Source of the DNA: Spinacia oleracea
Taxonomy: Eukaryota; Streptophyta; Magnoliopsida; Caryophyllales; Amaranthaceae
Direction of reading: 5' to 3'
DNA length: 64,000 nt
Assembly: GCF_020520425.1 (NCBI RefSeq)
Contig: NC_079492.1
Coordinates: 138,512,361-138,576,360, forward strand
Positions 45,601 through 57,700 of this stretch are shown piece by piece. The translations under genes were made by a program, and so were the position numbers. Below the pieces are notes generated by a model. It did no database searches and had not been told where the DNA came from. It saw only the letters and a program-made list of their open reading frames with translations. Every line of letters begins with the position of its first letter. Positions within the stretch are counted from its first letter, which is position 1.

Positions 45601-46570
45601 TATATCAAAGAAACTAAGTCATTCTAGCAGTAGCCAATTCAAAATAACAGATTCGTTTTTAATTAGCAGAACAGATTCAATAACACAATTTCGACAACCA
45701 AAATAACTTCTAACCACACTACCAAATTCAAGAAACAAACAATAATAACAAATCAACTAAAAACACCTTAAAATTGACCACAATCCACAATAATCGACTA
45801 TTTAGCACCTAAAAATTGACCATAAATCCAGACTAAACGGTTATTTCTCCAAAAAAACAGTCACAAAACATTACATAAATACCAAATGATTAAGATTTGC
45901 AGATACTACTATACTAGTACAAAACATATTATAAATTAAAACTTCCTAAGAAAAAATTAAGAGAGGGAATAACTTACCAGCCATGGATAGAGGGGGCCGG
46001 GTCGACGGTCGACGGATCTCGTAAAGTCGTCAGCCGTCGATCGTCGGAGGTGGAAACGTGAAATAGCTAGATAAGAAATTGGGTATTTGGGTGTGTCGTC
46101 GCGGCTAGGGTTCTTGCGTGACTGTGTGAGTGCGAAAATGTGAGGTTGAGATTTGAGGAGTATAGTGAATTAGTGATTAGTGAAAGTGACGTTAAGTTAC
46201 TTTGTTTAAATGATTTTTTTTAAAAAAAATTTTTTGGTCCCAAATCCCAATTCCCAAAAGCCCATATATTTGTACTTTATAGTTTTATAAGATGTATCTA
46301 GAAATCTAGACATTTAGTAGCTTTGTAAATAATAATTATTTTGGTTAAATTATTTTATATTAAATTATTTTACAAATATTAATATTAAAAAAAAACTCGA
46401 GCTTGCTCACGAGTTTTCGAGCCGAGCCAAGGGTAGCTCGGGCTTGGCTCGTTAAGATCTCGAGCCGAACCCGAGCTCGAGTCGAGCCCGCTCGAGCCGA
46501 GCTTTGACCGAACTTTGACGAGTCGAGCATCGAATAGTTCGCGAGCAGGCTCGGCTCATTTACACCCCTA
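42690..46570 (-). mobile_element. hAT transposon carrying its own transposase gene
   Basis: A 3881-bp element with termini TAGGGGTGTTAATGAGCCGA.. and ..TCGGCTCATTTACACCCCTA, bordered by a perfect 8-bp TSD CTTATAGC (42682-42689, 46571-46578). Both subterminal regions (42700-42870 and 46395-46560) are packed with gctcgagctcg-type short repeats in both orientations, likely transposase binding sites. The transposase gene lies on the minus strand between them. The perfect TSD and near-intact gene indicate a recent insertion. Confidence 0.96.
43232..45984 (-). pseudogene. hAT transposase, four exons, one nonsense codon
   Basis: Exons by splice signals and phase: 45984-45978 (ATGGCTG, donor GTAAGT), 45536-44683, 44567-43356 and 43279-43232. 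Together they make a 705-residue frame broken only by TAA at 45021-45019, just after ..EKPFSVVE. In order: an acidic N terminus; a BED zinc finger (CKYCKK...HLNRHLKTC, about residues 72-116); the RNase H-like catalytic core (..[20 protein letters not shown].. and [15 protein letters not shown]); and the C-terminal hAT dimerisation domain ([20 protein letters not shown].. [19 protein letters not shown]). The product would bind the TIRs and cut and paste the element. It is related to domesticated RICESLEEPER/DAYSLEEPER proteins, but its location inside TIRs shows it is a transposon gene. Without an intact stop-free copy elsewhere this one would not make full-length protein. Confidence 0.9.
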
Positions 46571-48044
46571 CTTATAGCATTGATTTCGTGTACGATCGCG
46601 GAACAAAGGGTAAATTTAGACAGTACACTTATATAAACAAATTGTCTGTTGGTAAAGTCCTGAGGGGGGAATATCCTAGACTTGAGAACAAATCAAATTC
46701 CGTCTACATCATTTTTCGTCTTGTTTTTTTTTTTTTTGACAGGTTGCTTTTTATAGCTGCATTTACACCAATATCATCATGGTTGATATTAGGATTTACA
46801 AATAATTTCTCTCGTTAATTCTTCCCTTAGAGCACCACCCATTATCTTCCTTAATTTTCTTCACATTCCCCTTGGCGTCAACCACTTCTCAACTTCCTAA
46901 TATCGGATTTCTCTAAACAAAACAAGTGTACATGTTAAATTAGTAGTAAATGCATAATCGAAATCTAGTACTCCGTTAATATTTTACTACCATGATTCAC
47001 ACTACAATTTCAATTCCTAGGTTAATGATTGTATACTTGCATGTATGCATCACGCGATGCATTTTATCCTCGCGAAACTCTCACATAAAGATTATACCTA
47101 ACGAGCTTTACAAAAGGTCATAACACACAGAAACAAAATTCACTTAAAATAGAAATATAGGACTAAGTTTTAATGAGAATTTTGTCTAAAGTGAGACAAC
47201 ATAACTAATTTGGGTCCTTAAATCATCAAAATTCGAGGGTCACGAATCTCATGTCATTTTGTAATTATAAACAAGTTTTTACCTGTTCACTTTTAAAAAC
47301 AAGTAGTAAGTAAAAGAAATCACTTTAAAAGTAAAAGAAAATGCTTTACCAGTAAAGAAAATAGTAATCAGTTTATGCAGTTGCATGATTATAAAAACGC
47401 CATTAATAACACAAGAATGATGTAGACCATTTGATTATCATGACTTAAGGATCTGAATCAGTTTTATGCTCTCTCATGATAATCCTAATTACTCTATAAA
47501 CGAGAGAAGAATAACAAAACGTAACGAGTACTCCGTATATTATAAGAATAGTATAGACGCACAATTAATTAATGGGTCCTAGTAAAGAAAATAAGGGTGT
47601 CTTTAAGTGAGGGTTGCCATTTCTCCACGGCATCTAAGTACCCAAGTAGTGTGCCAAATTTTCACGATGAGTGATGAGTAAACAAGGAAACTTTTGGAAA
47701 ATAAGCCAAGGCATAGATAGATAACAAAATCTTATGAAGTGGGAGCAAAAATCAGGCAATAAGGCCCATACCCTTATAGTGGGGGACTCTTCTTGGTGCC
47801 AATGACACCTTTGTCACACTGCTCATCTTCATGGGGCTACGTTGCGCGCACTACCCTTTTATCTCCCCCTTTTCCATTTGCTTTTACGTTTGTTCTTTTC
47901 TTTTCCTCCAATTAGCTAGCCATCCCTTTTCTAGGCACTTGATAAAAAAAATAATGGCTAGTTCGTTATCACTGTCAGCTTGGATGTTTTGGCTAGTTCG
48001 TTATCAATGTCAGTTTTTAGGTTTTTTTTCTTTCAAAAGTCATA

Positions 48045-48303
48045 CTTCCTTCGTTCATTTTTACTCGCGTCATTTGTCATTTTTATGCATGTCAATGTAC
48101 AACTTTGATCATTAATATCTTTAATTCTCTTCAAGTAAAAATTTATAAAAAGTCAATATTTTGAAAATCACATTAAGATGAATCTAACAAGATCCTACAT
48201 AACTATGTTTTATCTTACGTATAAATCATCAACAATGATCAAAGTATAATATGTGAATAGTGTAGAAATCACAAACGTTGCGAATATTAAAAATCAGAGG
48301 AAG
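48045..48303. mobile_element. Stowaway MITE
   Basis: The left end cttccttcgttcatttttac and right end ..gcgaatattaaaaatcagaggaag are imperfect complements bordered by TA on both sides (48043-48044, 48304-48305). Confidence 0.75.
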
Positions 48304-49302
48304 TATGATTTAGACTGAATCATGAACTAAAAATAGACATACTATAATGATTATGTTGCTTTTGAAAACTGACAACAAACCAACAAAAATCCAAAAGCTA
48401 TTTTTTTTTATTTTCATATTTTAATTTTTAATTTTGTAAAAAACATAAAACAAAAAATGATTCCGAACGGACCATATGCTTTTCGAACGATACCAATACT
48501 TCCGAACAACGATTTCTCTAATATGTGTCTATGCAAGTGTACGTATGTTTTTCGTATAGCCACGACAAGAATCTGCGTAGATAGATCATAGATAACAAGT
48601 AACAACACAATGGACTTTAAATTTAGGACCAATAAGAAATATAGGATATAATTTAATTAAGTCTTTGTATTTATCCATCTAGTACCCTTTATTTCAATAG
48701 AAGTTTTGTTTTTCTTTTTCCAAAACCTAAAGTCGTAAGGCACGTTATTAAAATGAGTCATTGGGCACATGCTAATTAATCAAATCGTTAAATTACGGAG
48801 TGACGTTTATGAAGCCTTATAGTAACACACACAAGTTTTGTATTGTGAAGCTTTGCTATATTCGTTCAATCTTCTTCAATTTACGTACTACTCGTTGAAT
48901 GATAACCTTGATGACATATTCATTCAAGATTTCTTTTAAAAAGAAAAAAGAAAAACAAATAATCCCCTTTAAGACTATCCGCATATATTGACTATTTTAA
49001 ACCATGGAGGGATGATTACCTTACCTATTTGAGGATTTAATTAATTTAGTCAAAAAAGGAAAGCAAGTTAGAATTTGAAAAGGGTAAATCTATACTTTAT
49101 AGAAAAATCTATGGTAAAGAAAATAGGAACAATAGAATAGAAATTCGATCAACTCATTTGATTTGAATGTCAATTTAATTTTTATTCAAATTTAAATTAA
49201 TATCTAAGTACACGAGCTTAGTTTATGCACCATGTTGATCAAGATTAAAACGTATATAAATAATATGTTACTCCCTCCGTCCCTAATAATATGTACTTGT
49301 AA

Positions 49303-49598
49303 GAGCATTTCCAATGGTTGTAGTTATGGACTAGCTTGCAATTTATAAAAGTTTCAAGTTAATAGCTAAACCATTGGAGTGAAAATAATAAATTAGCTTG
49401 GCCAAGCAAATTAGCTTAAAACAATTAGCTTCAAAAGTTGCCAAATAATTAATTGACAAGTGGGACAAGTGTAACAAATTTAAATAACAAGCTATTTGCT
49501 AGCCATTGAAGTACAAATTAGCTAGATAAGGAAATATCTTGAAATCTTATGTGGCATAACAAGCTAATTGTCAAACTAGTTTACCATTAGAGATGCTC
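49303..49598. mobile_element. Tourist/Harbinger-type MITE
   Basis: The left end gagcatttccaatggttgta and right end ..accattagagatgctc form an imperfect TIR. The 3-bp TSD TAA is at 49300-49302 and 49599-49601. The 296-bp body is AT-rich and non-coding. It appears inserted in a Stowaway-like sequence (left end at 49271). Confidence 0.75.
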
Positions 49599-49760
49599 TA
49601 ACAAGTAAGTCGAAATGATTTTATTTTTGGCACACCACTGTAATACATAATTTTCCGTGCTATATTCACATGTGGTTGCAAAAATCAAATTTTAATATGT
49701 CAAAATCAGTTTTCATGGTAAAGTCATACAGAGTACGTCACTTGGAATAACTGGAGCAAA

Positions 49761-50124
49761 TCAATACCTAGTATTTAAAAAGGAAGACCATAGATTATTA
49801 GATGACATGTGTCATCCAATGTTTCCCCGATTCATTTGTTTTTTTTTTTCAATTTTCCTTTTGTTGTTTGTTTCACAAATTATTTTACAACTTTGACACC
49901 CCAATTCATCTTCCATTTTCAAAATCAATTCACCATTTAATTCGTATAACCTCTTCCACCCCATCTCCATCCTTAACACTCGATATTAATCCACCATCTA
50001 ATTTGTTTATTTTTTCAACTTTCAACCCACTAAAATCACAATCACCCAATAAAATTAACACTTTAAAAGATCGCTTAACAACCACCATATAATTACCCGT
50101 TCATTGAACGGGCTCATAAACTAG
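49761..50124 (+). mobile_element. Small Helitron candidate
   Basis: The 3' end shows a perfect hairpin (cccgttca-t-tgaacggg, 50096-50112) eight nucleotides before a terminal CTAG, followed by T. The 5' end starts TC after an A, fitting insertion between A and T without TSD. These are Helitron hallmarks. The 364-bp body is non-coding. The 5' limit is the less certain one. Confidence 0.55.
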
Positions 50125-51818
50125 TTAATTATAAAACACGCAACTTCGATTAATCGGTGAAATTAATTAAGGTACGTGTACCATAATGTTCGTATGACAT
50201 GTATTAAGCTGATACACTATACATACATAATCCTTTATTTGATACTAAAGAGAGATCGAGCCCTCCAATAATTAGTTGAAGATTAGAGAAATTATATGCA
50301 GAACCACCAACATTTGAAAAATAACTTAAATATGGAGGACCACACTTACTACTACTATGTCGTAGTACTTAATAGACTATACAACTTTTCCTGCATACTT
50401 TGTCTGCCGATCCATTCCTAATTAAACAATAATCCGTATGTCATATTTGATTGGCATTCATCATTTTAGATGAACGAATCTCAAATACTACACTATCTTA
50501 TCTTAAGTGTATTGTTATACTAGATTGTTTATATCTAGTAAGCACATCTCTAAGTCAAATGAAAAGGTTGGGGGTTCATAGCATGTTAACTAAGTCTAGT
50601 ATCTCTTGGTCAACGAGAGTACTTCGTGTACCCGTTCTTGAGGGTGCCTTGTTTGTTTGTGAGCATTTCCCCTTGCTTACCAGATCGTTGCAACATTTTC
50701 GTGAAATTGCCATCTTATGTTTCTTTCGTCGTCTTTCAGGTTTTACAAGTCTGTGGTTCTCCTTACTGTTTATTGCCCAAGCTCCATCCCAAGTGAAAAA
50801 AGGAATGTGAATGTGCAAGGTGGAGGAGACGATCAAAGGCCAACAAGCAGAGCTTCAATTATATTTGTAGTTTGTAATGTTCTAGTTTCAATGTGTATTT
50901 TATTTCTGTATTAATATATGTTGCAATTTGCCAGTGTCAGAAAAAAAAAAGTCAAATAAGTTTCAAAATCATAAAAACTAGAAATTAAAAAGTACCGATG
51001 GTTACTACTGCACAAATATTAAGACAAAAATAGAGAAAGTGTGCAAAAAGATGAGTGAGTGTAAGAAAAGAAAAAAAAAGTAAGAGAAAGAGAGTAAAAG
51101 TTTGTAAATGTTGTGGGATAAGAGGGGTAAGATAGTAAACTTTTATGTCAAAAAATAAAAAAAGCACAATATAAAAAATGTTATAAAACAGATTAAAAAG
51201 AAAAGTGTAAAGAGCATTTTGATACGAGAAAAGTTTACTATGATCACATAAGAAGTTTTGCTCGTGAAAATCTCCCATGCCCTTAATTGTCAACTTATTA
51301 CTTTCCTTTCTAAAGTTGTTGGAAAGATAACTAACCTCATATCTAGCTCACCAATTATTAAATTGATCTAGTCCACGCTAAATTAGAGGGGTATGTCTGA
51401 AAATAAAAGTCAACAAGTTGTTTCTAATTTATTTTGATATGTTTATAAGGGTCGCATAAAAAAAAATATCAAATTAATGTCGTTAGTACAAGACATGCTT
51501 GAAAATTGTGATTTTAAATTAAGGTTCACTTAAAATATCTGGTTACTTTGATTCAAAGAAATGGTTACTTTATATAAGAAAAATGTTGTTTAATTAATGT
51601 ATAGTCACTACGTGAACAATTAACAATTAAAGCCGCTTTGAATATTATTATGTCCATACTTACATTATATTATTGTGAATAAGATTCACGCAAGAGTGTA
51701 GGTTAGAGGTAAACAAAAATTATGGTTCATGGTGGGGCAGTTCAGAGGCTCGGGCTCCTTATTAGGCTTTTGAAGCTACTATAATAAGTAACCTCGGCTC
51801 CTATTTGTTGTTGACATC
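50125..51818. other. Non-coding spacer with a poly(A)-tailed segment
   Basis: No gene is supported. The stretch at about 50550-50950 is less AT-rich, carries short open frames on both strands and ends in a run of ten A at 50941-50950, as a retrotransposed cDNA or LINE end might. I found no TSD and no recognisable protein. Confidence 0.35.
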
Positions 51819-52151
51819 TGTTCCGGGGTTGAAACGATGGAAGGAGCGTCCTTGATGTCTTGAGTTCCGATCACGTACGGTGCCTGCAAGATGAACTCCG
51901 GGCCAAGGGGGGGTCCCCGAGGTGGAGCCTCCGACGCTCAAGTCAGTACAATTGATGTATAAAATGAGGTGTTTAGGGGAGAGAGAGTAGGGTGGCTTCT
52001 CTAGGGTTAGAGAATGGCCCCTTTACCTTGCCCTTTGAGGGGTATATATAGTGCATTGTTGGGCCTTTGAGGCCTTGTAAGGGATATTGGGCTTGAGTGG
52101 ATTTTATTGGCTTTTAGGTTAAAATGGTGGGCCCATTTTAACACCCCAACA
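51819..52151 (-). repeat. 3' LTR (minus orientation)
   Basis: 333 bp bounded by TGTTCCGGGG...CACCCCAACA on the plus strand. It is nearly identical to 54364-54696, with differences at the cgagg(t/c)gg and gaggt(g/c)ttt sites. Confidence 0.93.
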
Positions 52152-52308
52152 AATGCCCCCCAAACCCAATTCTATTTGAAAAATGGGTTGGGTTTTGATT
52201 TTGATCACTTCCAAGTGAAAGTCGATTTCAGCTCAGAATTTTAACCTCGGCTCGGATTGTAACATCGGTTCGAGTTGTAATCTCGGCTCGGGTTTTACCT
52301 TCGGATTT

Positions 52309-52690
52309 TTGTCCTTCGGATTTTTACCTTCGGCTCGGTTTTGTCCTTCGGATTTTTACCTTCGGCTCGGTTTTGTCCTTCGGATTTTTACCTTCGGCTC
52401 GGTTTTGTCCTTCGGATTTTTACCTTCGGCTCGGTTTTGTCCTTCGGATTTTTACCTTCGGCTCGGTTTTGTCCTTCGGTTTTTTACCTTCGGCTCGGTT
52501 TTGTCCTTCGGATTTTTACCTTCGGCTCGGTTTTGTCCTTCGGATTTTTACCTTCGGCTCGGTTTTATCCTTCGGTTTTTTACCTTCGGCTCGGTTTTAT
52601 CCTTCGGATTTTTACCTTCGGCTCGGTTTTATCCTTCGGATTTTTACCTTCGGCTCGGTTTTGTCCTTCGGATTTTTACCTTCGGATTTT
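52309..52690. repeat. 32-bp tandem array, about 11 copies
   Basis: The unit is ttcggctcggttttgtccttcggatttttacc with rare variants (tatcc, ggtttttt). Overlapping open frames in three registers here come from repetition of a stop-free unit and are not genes. Confidence 0.95.
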
Positions 52691-53915
52691 ACCTTCAGCT
52701 CGGACTGTAACATCGATTCGAGTTGTAATCTCGGAGCGATTTTTCACCTCGCTCTTCAAATCCGGAGATCTGTTTAAGAACGTGCTTCTAAAATCGGCTC
52801 GGATTGTAACATCGGTTCGAGTTGTAATCTCGGAGCGGTTTTTTTTTACCTTCGGCTCGGATTGTAACATCGATTCGAGTTGTAATCTTTGAGCGATTTT
52901 TAACCTCGTTCTTCAAATCCGGAGATCTGTTTAAGAACGTGCTTCTAAAATCGGCTCGGATTGTAACATCGGTTCGAGTTGTAATCTCGGAGCGGTTTCT
53001 TTACCTCGGCTCGGATTGTAACGTCGATTCGAGTTGTAACGTTCTTCAAATCCGGAGATCTGTTCAAGAACGTGCTTCTAAAATCGGCTCGGATTGTAAC
53101 ATCGGTTCGAGTTGTAATCTCGGAGCGGTTTCTTTACCTCGGCTCGGATTGTAACGTCGATTCGAGTTGTAATCTCGGAGCGATTTTTAACCTCGTTCTT
53201 CAAATCCGGAGATCTGTTCAAGAACGTGCTTCTAAAATCGGCTCGGATTGTAACATCGGTTCGAGTTGTAATATCGGAGCGGCTTTTTTCCTTCGGCTCG
53301 GATTGTAACATCGATTCGAGTTGTAATCTTTGAGCGATTTTTAACCTCGTTCTTCAAATCCGGAGATCTGTTTAAGAACGTGCTTCTAAAATCGGCTGGG
53401 ATTGTAACATCTGTTCGAGTTGTAATCTCGGAGCGGTTTCTTTACCTCGGCTCGGATTGTAACGTCGATTCGAGTTGTAATCTCGGAGCGATTTTTAACC
53501 TCGTTCTTCAAATCCGGAGATCTGTTCAAGAACGTGCTTCTAAAATCGGCTCGGATTGTAACATCGGTTCGAGTTGTAATCTCGGAGCGATTTCTTTACT
53601 TCGGCTCGGATTGTAACGTCGATTCGAGTTGTAATCTCGGAGCGATTTTTAACCTCGCTCTTCAAATCCGAAGATCTGTTCAAGAACGTGCTTCTAAAAT
53701 CGGCTCGGATTGTAACATCGGTTCGAGTTGTAATCTCGGAGCGATTTCTTTACTTCGGCTCGGATTGTAACGTCGATTCGAGTTGTAATCTCGGAGCGAT
53801 TTTTAACCTAGCTCTTCAAAACCGAAGATCTGTTCAAGAACGTGCTTCTAAAATCGGCTCGGATTGTAACATCGGTTCGAGTTGTAATCTCGGAGCGGCT
53901 TTTTACCTTCGGAAG
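52691..53915. repeat. 154-bp tandem array, about 8 copies
   Basis: The marker aacgtgcttctaaaatcggc recurs at about 52779, 52936, 53069, 53223, 53377, 53531, 53685 and 53839: spacing 154 bp except one 133-bp unit with an internal deletion. Each unit contains two half-units built on ctcggattgtaac(a/g)tcg(g/a)ttcgagttgtaatctcggagcg, so it is itself a duplicated dimer, and it shares words (ttcggctcgg) with the 32-bp array. Confidence 0.95.
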
Positions 53916-54342
53916 TGATGTAGTGCCATCATGCCAATGTATGCTGTTGTTACCAATCGTGCAAGGTGATTGTGGGCTCAGTTGAGTCTGAGTTGTGGAA
54001 ACTTGCTTTATTTCCAAATTCATAACTTTCACGCGTGAGCTGTTACTGGCTCCAAAAATCTGTACTCAAGCAAAATGAATCCTCGTTATTCTGAAAATGA
54101 GTTTGCAGATCTGGGAGAGTGGGAAAGCATCTTTACTTGGCCTTGAGGCTACTGGGCCACCAAAATGTAGTAACGATCTGTAGCAACAATTTGTAGCAAC
54201 ATTATTTGTCACCACACTACCCATTATAACGTAATTTGTTGACAAACAGTAATTTTTGGTCGGCTATTTCAGATTTCCGGCCATTTCTGCGGTTGAACAT
54301 AATAGTATGAAAATGTGGATTTTCATGGGTTATTGCTCTCGA

Positions 54343-54360
54343 TCCCCACAGACGGCGCCA
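54343..54360 (-). promoter_or_regulatory. Primer-binding site of the 51.8-54.7 kb element
   Basis: On the minus strand TGGCGCCGTCTGTGGGGA begins three nucleotides after the LTR. TGGCGCCG starts are typical of plant Ty3/gypsy Tat/Athila-type elements (partial complement of tRNA-Asp), which supports both the class and the orientation. Confidence 0.8.
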
Positions 54361-54363
54361 AAT

Positions 54364-54696
54364 TGTTCCGGGGTTGAAACGATGGAAGGAGCGTCCTTGA
54401 TGTCTTGAGTTCCGATCACGTACGGTGCCTGCAAGATGAACTCCGGGCCAAGGGGGGGTCCCCGAGGCGGAGCCTCCGACGCTCAAGTCAGTACAATTGA
54501 TGTATAAAATGAGGTCTTTAGGGGAGAGAGAGTAGGGTGGCTTCTCTAGGGTTAGAGAATGGCCCCTTTACCTTGCCCTTTGAGGGGTATATATAGTGCA
54601 TTGTTGGGCCTTTGAGGCCTTGTAAGGGATATTGGGCTTGAGTGGATTTTATTGGCTTTTAGGTTAAAATGGTGGGCCCATTTTAACACCCCAACA
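54364..54696 (-). repeat. 5' LTR (minus orientation)
   Basis: 333 bp with a TATA-like tatatata at about 54588-54594 (plus-strand view). Reading on the minus strand it starts TGTTGGGGTG and ends CCCCGGAACA. Confidence 0.93.
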
Positions 54697-54701
54697 ACAT
54701 C

Positions 54702-57700
54702 CATTTAATTAGGAGGACAAGTTAGGTTAAACAATAATGTGTCGAACATTTTTTATTTGTAAACCAGTACTTAAAGTACCAGTGAAACGAATTGAATTCA
54801 GTTATAAGTTATGTATAATAATTAAGGTTATTTTGTAATGCACTTAGATTACAATTATCGAGGGCCTAAAGCATATCTATAGTATAGTGTTGGTTCACTT
54901 CATTTGAGTGAGTTTTAAGTATTTTAAAGGTAAAGTAAAGGCAATGCAAACCCACTTAGTTTAATGGAGGGGAATCTAATCAATCAGATTGCCTTACTCG
55001 AATTGCTCGATTTAAACTCATATTGCAATTGAATACATATTGGGAGCACTCGATTAAGCTCCGTACTGTTTAATTTATTTTATCTAAATTTATATTATCT
55101 GAACTAATCGAACTTATATGAACTTAATTTAAGTTATTCAAACTTATTTTATCTGAACCAGCCTGAATGAAAACCAATCCAAACTATCCTCGTTAACCTT
55201 AGATCGCGGGAAATTAGGATGTTTCTTAATTGGTGAAGTGCACGATATGTATGCTAGTAGGTGGGAGGAATTTTAGAAGCATTGATTCCATGGGGCGTGT
55301 CTTGTTAACTCCACTAACGGCTACTTTGAATATTGTGCTCAATTGGCACAACATTCATCATTAAGTATTCCCATCACCACCTTAATCAAAAATATTTAAT
55401 TAGAGTGTGTTAAGTAGAGATTATATATATATTCTTGTTGGACCATACCCATCAAAGCTATGCATATTATGGAGAAGATTAGGGAAGTAAATTAGTAATG
55501 CTCTTTTATTTTAAGATATTCTTCTTTTCATTTCATTGTGCTCGATCAATATGATATTGCCAAAAAGAACTCGAAGTCAAATTGTAAGTATTTGCTTGGT
55601 TGATATTGAAAGGTTATATACCCTATTAGTCTATTACCCTGTAGAATGCATGTATATATAGAGATTTTACTTCTTACATGTTTCGATATACAATGATCTA
55701 TGTGACTACTTTCTTAAGGTACGTCCGTACGTGAAACTCCACCACAAAAATTTATCCATTTTACATCATGTCAAACAATCTCATAAAATAATGATAAAAG
55801 ACACTCTGACCTATGAAACATCACATGTGACCCATATTGAAAAGGGACCTCACACGTGAGGGGAAGTGTTAAGATCTGAGTCATCTGACCCATGAAACAT
55901 CACGTGTGAGAGTCCCACATTGATAAAAAGAGAAGAGAGTTAAACACTTAATAAGGTCAATGAGCTACTCCCCTTATTGCCATATGGTTTTAAGGTGGAA
56001 CCTCCTTTGAACTTGTTAAGTGGACTCTCTCTCTTTAGCACTTGACTCAATCTGTATGGCTAATATCTTAAATATTGACAAATGAAAGAGATACTCCCAG
56101 CTAATATGGATGGAGAGATATATTAACAAAATGGGTCATATGTGGTTTAAGGAAGGGATGGTGTGAACCCTAGCCAGCCAACCACCTAAAATTGATGAGA
56201 CTAATTTGAAAGATAAATCAATAAGCTAGATTAGACCCCTTGGTTAATTTGTGTGACATGAAAGCAAACAACACACACCAAATTTTAAAAAACAAAATCA
56301 AAGAATTAAAAATCAGTGAAGGAATAAAATTAGAAAGAAAGCAAACAAAGGAATAAAGGGTTAGGAAATAGGAAGTGAAAAGGATGCTGAATTCCACTAA
56401 ATGTTAACCTTGCTCTAAAGTGTTGTCTTGCAAAGAAGAGACACAATTACCCAACCTTCCTCCAAAAAAAAAGGAATAAGGAGAAAAAATCTATTGCTAT
56501 AGGACAATAATTCACAATTTAATTAGGCTTACCAAGTTACCACCATACTTTTATGTTTGTTCTTTGTTTCTCAATCTCTCAGATAAATGTCATTTATGTA
56601 AATAATGACATTGTCATGTGTTAAGTTATATTGCAAGCCCTCTTTAGACTTGGTCACTCTTATGTTTATATATAAAGACTCGATTATCCCTTATATCACG
56701 ACTTTAATTTGTACTCGTTGACATGGTAATCCTGAAGCTTTTAGTATGAATAAAGAGAAATTTTTGAAATGATTTGGGATGTTAGGAAGAAGTAATAATG
56801 GCCGATAAGATAAGAAATTAAAAAGCATTGGATTGAACTTGTCAGATTAAAAAATTAATGATAGTATGCAAACATGTAGTCCATCCCTTTCAAATTTCAA
56901 TTACATTAATTATTGAATTGGTCGACATAAATATAAATAGTGATAGTCAATCAGATTTGAGCAACAATATTTAAGTTGCGCACCTATTTTTTATCAGGAA
57001 ATTTATGTGACATATATAAACTTAAATTCGGTCTCAATTAATATGTGGGGGTTGCATTGTTGCTTGCACCCACAATAATTTCATAATTTGAAGGGAAAGA
57101 TACTACGTGCATGCTCATCTAAGAACATTTATCCACTTGCGTTATTGTTAAATATTCAGTACTGATTACCTGATTCGAAACCCAAACTCTACCTCAAATT
57201 ACGTCTATCTGATTTTGACCTTATTAAACCAAAATTGACCTGACTCGAACCAAATTGATTATCAATGTGTCTAATAATTATTACGGAGTATTTATTAAAA
57301 GCATATTGACAATCGAGTCATATATATATTAAATTATACAGTAATAAATCTGGAATAAAGTTGAGTGGTTCTCTTTCCGAAAATGACTCGACCCGTCCCA
57401 AATGGTCGGATTGTCAGACCACATCTAACTTTAATAGAACTTCATTTGAATTTATAAGTAGAGTTTTTCTCCTTATTATTAGATTGCTTAGGCTGATACT
57501 ATTTGATTTCTCTGAATTTAAGAGGTATTACATCGTTTCAAAATGATATTTACACTTTTTGTTTTAGACCGTTGCATAATATTCTTTACATTTTGCTTTA
57601 TTCTATTTGTATATATGAAAATTTACTGCCTTAATATTTGCAATTTCCCATCAATTTCCTCCTACTTTATTCATTTTTTTTCTTATACCGACCCACATTT

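Larger units (their letters stand above)
46579..49760. other. Non-coding spacer with MITEs
   Basis: No gene is supported. Besides the two elements listed there is a short duplication (tggctagttcgttatca at about 47955 and 47991). A lone Stowaway left end (ctccctccgtccctaataat) at 49271 is interrupted by the element at 49303. Confidence 0.45.
51819..54696 (-). mobile_element. Non-autonomous Ty3/gypsy-like LTR element filled with tandem repeats
   Basis: Two 333-bp LTRs (51819-52151 and 54364-54696) differ at two positions by eye. A perfect 5-bp TSD ACATC lies at 51814-51818 and 54697-54701. Orientation is minus: the primer-binding site adjoins the LTR at 54364, and the purine tract (TTTGGGGGGCATT on the minus strand) adjoins the LTR ending at 52151. 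No gag or pol is present. The interior is about 450 bp of leader followed by two tandem arrays (32-bp and 154-bp units). This matches what would remain if a Tat-lineage element lost its genes and kept its repeat-rich 3' untranslated region. Confidence 0.93.

Noticed and set aside
52309..52892. Three overlapping open frames of 130-180 codons with repeated SFGFLPSAR-type peptides
   Set aside because: They are different registers of the same stop-free 32-bp tandem repeat inside an LTR element; all frames being open is a property of the repeat.
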